This document shows, in pieces, positions 60,398-64,000 of a DNA stretch of 64,000 nucleotides. This DNA comes from Paragorgia papillata (taxonomy: Eukaryota; Cnidaria; Anthozoa; Scleralcyonacea; Coralliidae), in NCBI GenBank assembly GCA_035771165.1, contig JAWNZC010000421.1:3388501-3452500 (forward strand), read 5' to 3'. Under the pieces are notes generated by a model that was not told where the DNA came from, did no database searches, and was given only the letters and a program-made list of their open reading frames with translations. Every line of letters starts with the position of its first letter. Position 1 is the stretch's first letter. Made by a program: the position numbers and the translations under genes.

Positions 60398-61046
60398 CAT
60401 GTTTCATTTTATCATATATATATATATATATGATATATATGCAACGCTCACTACCCTTGTGGAAGTTTGAGCACTCTGGGCCCATGCGCACTTCACGCTA
60501 TCTGAATGTATTTCACCGATGCTGTCCCACATGCGGCTGTCACCGACGATCGCATGTGTATAAGTAATTGATGAAATTCATTCAGATTGTTCCAAGCTAC
60601 ACTGATGAGCTGTTGAACAGCGAAACACCGTGTCTGTAGATTGAACTATGTACGCTCCTTCACTTCGGTGTTGTTGAGCACTCTGTGAAGTTGCCGTGGG
60701 TACCTATTAGCGATAATGCAACGCTCACTACCCTTGTGGAAGTTTGAGCACTCTGGGCCCATGCGCACTTCACGCTATCTGAATGTATTTCACCGATGCT
60801 GTCCCACATGCGGCTGTCACCGACGATCGCATGTGTATAAGTAATTGATGAAATTCATTCAGATTGTTCCAAGCTACACTGATGAGCTGTTGAACAGCGA
60901 AACACCGTGTCTGTAGATTGAACTATATATATATATAAATATATATATATGATAAAATGAAACATGTTGGAACTTAATCAATCAATCAATAAATCGACCA
61001 ATCAAGTCGATTAATCAACCAATCAAGTCGATTAATCAACCAATCG

Positions 61047-61095
<49 letters not shown>

Positions 61096-63307
61096 CCAAT
61101 CGATCAATCAATCAATCAATCAATCAATCAAGCAATCAATTCATCAATAAATCAAACAGTCAATAACATCAATCAATCTAATAATAAAGTAAGTTTAGTT
61201 TTAGTCTACCAGTGTAATATCGACGTATATTGTTAAGAGTTGACCAGCAATAATAAAGCCAAGAGCAGGTCCTAAAAATGCCGAGGAGTAGTATACTGCA
61301 ATAAAAATTGATGTATATTTTGGATTGACGTTTTCATCCAAGAAAGCAATAGCAAGAGAGTAAAGTGAAGCTCCTCCCACGCCAGCGAGTACTTGAGATA
61401 TTAGAAAGACGATAAAATAGGACCAGGAAAATGAAACGGAACCACCATCACGACAAAAGTCTTCAGTTGCGTTCTCTTTTGGACAGAACTGTGACGCATG
61501 TTTTGCTGGAGAAGAGAAAAAAGAAATAAAAAAACAAAAATATATAAGAATAATAACAATTAAGACAAATAGACAATGTTGACAAAAGCAGACCTGAAAC
61601 GAAGCCAGAAGAGTGGCGTAGCCAGGGGGGGCCAAGGGCCCCAACTACACATTTGCCCCCCCCCCAGTCTCCTGAATGTCTGACGCTAAATTCAAGTAAG
61701 AACTTTTGCTTCTTTGAAATTTGAAGTTTGTTTCTGTTGCTAATGATAATCGTGATGCTGATACACTGTCACATGAAGTTTCATTGGTTAAACTGCGCAG
61801 AATTACGCTCCAAAGAGAAAATTCCTCTAGATCTCAGAAATCGCGGGAAATGCCCTCACAGGGCTTCGAAAACTCAAAATGGGAAGTAGTGGGAAGGTAT
61901 TGGGAAGGTATTGGGAAGGTATTGGGAAGGTAGTGGGAAGGTATTGGGAAGGTATTGGGAAGGTAGTGGGAAGGTAGTGGGAAGGTAGTGGGAAGGTATT
62001 GGGAAGGTAGTGGGAAGGTAGTGGGAAGGTAGTGGGAAGGTATTGGGAAGGTAGTGGGAAGGTATTGGGAAAGTAGTGGGAAGGTATTGGGAAGGTAGTG
62101 GGAAGGTATTGGGAAGGTAGTGGGAAGGTAGTGGGAAGGTATTGGGAAGGTATTGGGAAGGTATTGGGAAGGTATTGGGAAGGTATTGGGAAGGTAGTGG
62201 GAAGGTAGTGGGAAGGTATTGGGAAGGTATTGGGAAGGTATTGGGAAGGTATTGGGAAGGTATTGGGAAGGTAGTGGGAAGGTATTGGGAAGGTAGTGGG
62301 AAGGTAGTGGGAAGGTATTGGGAAGGTATTGGGAAGGTATTGGGAAGGTATTGGGAAGGTATTGGGAAGGTATTGGGAAGGTAGTGGGAAGGTATTGGGA
62401 AGGTAGTGGGAAGGTAGTGGGAAGGTATTGGGAAGGTAGTGGGAAGGTATTGGGAAGGTAGTGGGAAGGTAGTGGGAACGTAGTGGGAACGTAGTGGGAA
62501 GGTAGTGGGAAGGTATTGGGAAGGTAGTGGGAAGGTAGTGGGAAGGTATTGGGAAGGTAGTGGGAAGGTAGTGGGAAGGTATTGGGAAGGTATTGGGAAG
62601 GTAGTGGGAAGGTAGTGGGAAGGTAGTGGGAAGGTAGTGGGAAGGTAGTGGGAAGGTAGTGGGAAGGTAGTGGGTTCAAGTCCTGTCTACAACTCAGAGT
62701 TTGTTAATTAAGTATTAACATTTAACGACAATTCAGTATACAGCAAGAACTAACAAAAGTTAACAAACATTGAACGTATATTATCAATCTTATTACTTAC
62801 CTTGGGGAGGATCGTATTGTCCAACCATAAAATGAGGCATAGCAAACAAAATTAAACTGAAACCAACAAGAGCCACACACAATCCTATCCAGCGAGGTTT
62901 GTTGCCAAATGAACCATAAAAACTGACAATAACTGTCACTATCATTGATGACCCTTCACTAATAGAACTTATAAGACCAGTTTGTTTACTGTTTAAATGA
63001 AATCTCTTTTCCAGTGATGTGATAGCGGCAATATTAAACCCATTTGCGGACATACCTGAAAGGAAAAGCCAAAAAATATTGAACACCAAAGATTGTTTCA
63101 TGGAGAAAAGTTATGCTAGTAGTGCATTGAAAATTCTAAGGTAAATGAATACTAGCTGCTTAACCCTTTTACTCGCATTGTTATTGTGGGACAACTTTAT
63201 CTTTTTACTCTGACTTAGGTCAGACGATTTTACTCGTCAAGGGAAGACGTCTGGAGGTAAAAAAAGAGTGTTAACCTTTCACGCATGGCTTTGCGAGACT
63301 TCTCCTC

Positions 63308-63345
<38 letters not shown>

Positions 63346-63362
63346 AGATCTGAAGTTAGACA

Positions 63363-63420
<58 letters not shown>

Positions 63421-63872
63421 AGATAAAGTTGTTCGCAACAACGATACGCATGAAAGGGTTAAAAAGATCCTGGACTGTTTGAACAACTAGGTATCAAAAT
63501 GTCGTCAATTCTCCATAATTCACATTAATTTGAAGAAAACATCAAAACAACTATACAAGTCATGTTACTAAATCATTTGACGTTATCATTTAAGATGGCG
63601 GCAGCCATGGCATAATTAATTCGTTTCCTCGTACGTAACTTGGATCAAACAGTCAGGGAAATACGTGGAAAAAGAAAGGATAAAGAAAACTAACCGTAAA
63701 CTAAACTACAGAGTGATAAAACAAGTAGTAATCCCCAAGAGGAATTCAAACATTGCAAATATCGAGGTCTGAATGAAAACCAACCCCATCGAAGATCGTC
63801 TGTCTCTGGCGGTTCTTCTCCGGTGCTTCCATTACAAACCGAAGGTGGTATATCTTCTTCTTGTCCAGCCAT
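56551..63872 (-). CDS. Organic anion transporting polypeptide (SLCO/OATP)
   Basis: Twelve-helix plasma-membrane transporter for amphipathic organic anions. Exons 63872-63695, 63055-62801, 61505-61210, 60005-59722, 59398-59265, 58859-58706, 58419-58305, 57709-57534, 57169-56955 and 56783-56551 give 679 residues. An in-frame TAA sits directly before the ATG, fixing the start. Seen: first helix after RWGWFSFRPRYLQC, FLDENVNPKYTSIF loop, GPALGFIIAG, a Kazal-type Cys-rich loop (about 434-472, CNCDAVKYVPVCSG ... SSCHAGC) continued by CDQNC, and the family block RSYALGLQLVLWR, PGPVIFGSFID. An upstream non-coding exon probably ends at about 63963 (ATG/GTGAGT). Stops TAG-TGA-TAA follow in succession. 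Paralogue not assigned. Confidence 0.93.
57395..57490 (+). mobile_element. tRNA-derived SINE fragment (box A side)
   Basis: TGGCGCAATGGTTAGAGCGTC matches a tRNA D-arm/box A. It is followed by a 3' tail GTATTAACAACTAACGACAG ... TACAGCAAGAAC shared with 62669-62760. Box B is missing here. Confidence 0.6.
57733..58272. repeat. 10-bp minisatellite in an SLCO intron
   Basis: More than 50 copies of GAGAGTACAC or GAGAGTACAT (with rare GAGGGTACAT, GAATACATGA, GAGAGTCATG variants) in the intron between the Kazal exon and the next. On the SLCO sense strand the repeats read TCATGTACTC/TCGTGTACTC; the long open frames are artefacts. Confidence 0.97.
58925..59222. repeat. (CAA/CCA)n repeat in SLCO intron
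   Basis: About 300 bp of imperfect AAC/ACC triplets filling most of the intron 58860-59264. Confidence 0.95.
59535..59675. repeat. AATCAGAAGCC tandem repeat
   Basis: About a dozen copies of an 11-bp unit CAATCAGAAGC with AACCAGCAAACAG variants, in the SLCO intron 59399-59721. Confidence 0.88.
60040..60970. repeat. TA-rich palindromic block with a ~276-bp duplication
   Basis: (TA)n tracts at about 60041-60132, 60366-60398 and 60414-60438. A unit starting GCAACGCTCACTACCC occurs at 60441 and 60717 (about 276 bp apart, nearly identical for 205 bp). The pair is bracketed by CATGTTTCATTTTATCATA (about 60398) and its mirror TATGATAAAATGAAACATG (about 60948), so the whole block is a large hairpin. 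It lies in an SLCO intron. Confidence 0.85.
60975..61170. repeat. (AATC)n microsatellite
   Basis: About 190 bp of AATC with GATTAATCAACC interruptions near its left end, in the SLCO intron before the exon at 61210. Confidence 0.96.
61878..62672. repeat. 11-bp minisatellite in an SLCO intron
   Basis: About 72 copies of GGTATTGGGAA or GGTAGTGGGAA. Apart from one AAGTAGTGGG and two GGGAACGTAG variants, they differ only at the TT/GT position. It ends directly in GGTAGTGGGTTCAAGTCC, the box-B end of a tRNA-like SINE. A 281-residue open frame on the minus strand is an artefact of a 33-bp (3 x 11) reading period with no stop. Confidence 0.97.
62660..62765 (+). mobile_element. tRNA-derived SINE fragment (box B side)
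   Basis: GTGGGTTCAAGTCCTG matches a tRNA T-arm/box B (GGTTCAANTCC). It is followed by ACAACTCAGAGTTTGTTAAT and the tail GTATTAACATTTAACGACA ... TACAGCAAGAACTAAC shared with 57395-57490. Confidence 0.65.
63155..63470. mobile_element. Foldback element of the GTCTGGCGTTAG family, near full length
   Basis: Left end TTAACCCTTTTACTCGCA, right end TATGCGTGAAAGGGTTAA in mirrored form (CGCATGAAAGGGTTAA at about 63455). Inner arms are AACTTTATCTTTTTACTCTG and CAGAGTAAAAAGATAAAGTT. Between them are repeats of AAAATCGTCTGGCGTTAGAC. TTAA at both edges suggests a TTAA target. It lies in the first coding intron of SLCO. Confidence 0.78.
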
Positions 63873-64000
63873 TTAAAATCAGTTGAATATTCAGTCAAGT
63901 TGACATCAAAGGCTATACAAAAAAAACCCCAAAAAACTGTTGTCTAGATGATCAATACTCACCATGTTCTGGTGCTGCTGATAATAATGATGATGGTCAC

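Noticed and set aside
61834..62679. 281-residue open frame on the minus strand (Leu/Pro/Ser/Tyr repeats)
   Set aside because: It is only the 11-bp minisatellite read in a 33-bp period; no intron, domain or codon signal, and it sits inside an SLCO intron.

Overview
Eukaryotic, intron-rich, AT-rich genomic window, most likely from an early-branching animal. A cnidarian, probably an anthozoan, is my best guess. The evidence is single-copy animal genes with many short exons and clean GT-AG introns, a Homer scaffold gene, a P2X7-tail-like gene next to a THAP gene, and a heavy load of small DNA transposons, foldback elements and minisatellites. The species call is inference. Exon models were built by hand from splice signals, reading-frame continuity and remembered family sequences. 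For NCKX, Homer, NOL6, LSM6, SLCO, the USP fragment and the P2X7-tail gene, the summed exon lengths are exact multiples of three.

Layout. 1-3205 (+): 3' end of a USP3-like deubiquitinase. 5925-17472 (+): a K+-dependent Na+/Ca2+ exchanger (SLC24/NCKX). Its third intron is a nest of transposons, including a TTAA-flanked Kolobok/T2-like element (12679-15492) that carries two spliced genes of its own. 19000-22049 (-): Homer. 22933-25609 (+): HDHD5/CECR5-like HAD hydrolase, head to head with Homer. 26049-36087 (-): NOL6 (24 exons), tail to tail with HDHD5. 36.1-40.2 kb: intergenic with a dead LINE fragment. 40179-49748 (+): an unrecognised single-pass membrane protein whose ectodomain looks like a papain/C39-type fold. 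51842-52735 (-): LSM6. 53.7-56.3 kb: non-autonomous elements. 56551-63872 (-): an SLCO/OATP transporter with two large minisatellites in its introns.

The host genes do not form a pathway. NOL6 (ribosome biogenesis), LSM6 (RNA decay and splicing) and USP are housekeeping. NCKX and SLCO are membrane transporters. Homer is a scaffold for calcium-signalling receptors.

Most unusual content: (i) the Kolobok/T2-like element carrying a THAP-domain gene and, convergently, a stand-alone gene for the zinc-binding cytoplasmic tail domain of P2X7; (ii) the membrane-anchored C39-like protein, which seems to lack the catalytic histidine and has a one-base frame conflict at a poly-A run; (iii) transposon ends lying next to GTAAG splice-donor sequence, and a long GGTGAG repeat in the NOL6 sense strand that is an array of splice-donor look-alikes.
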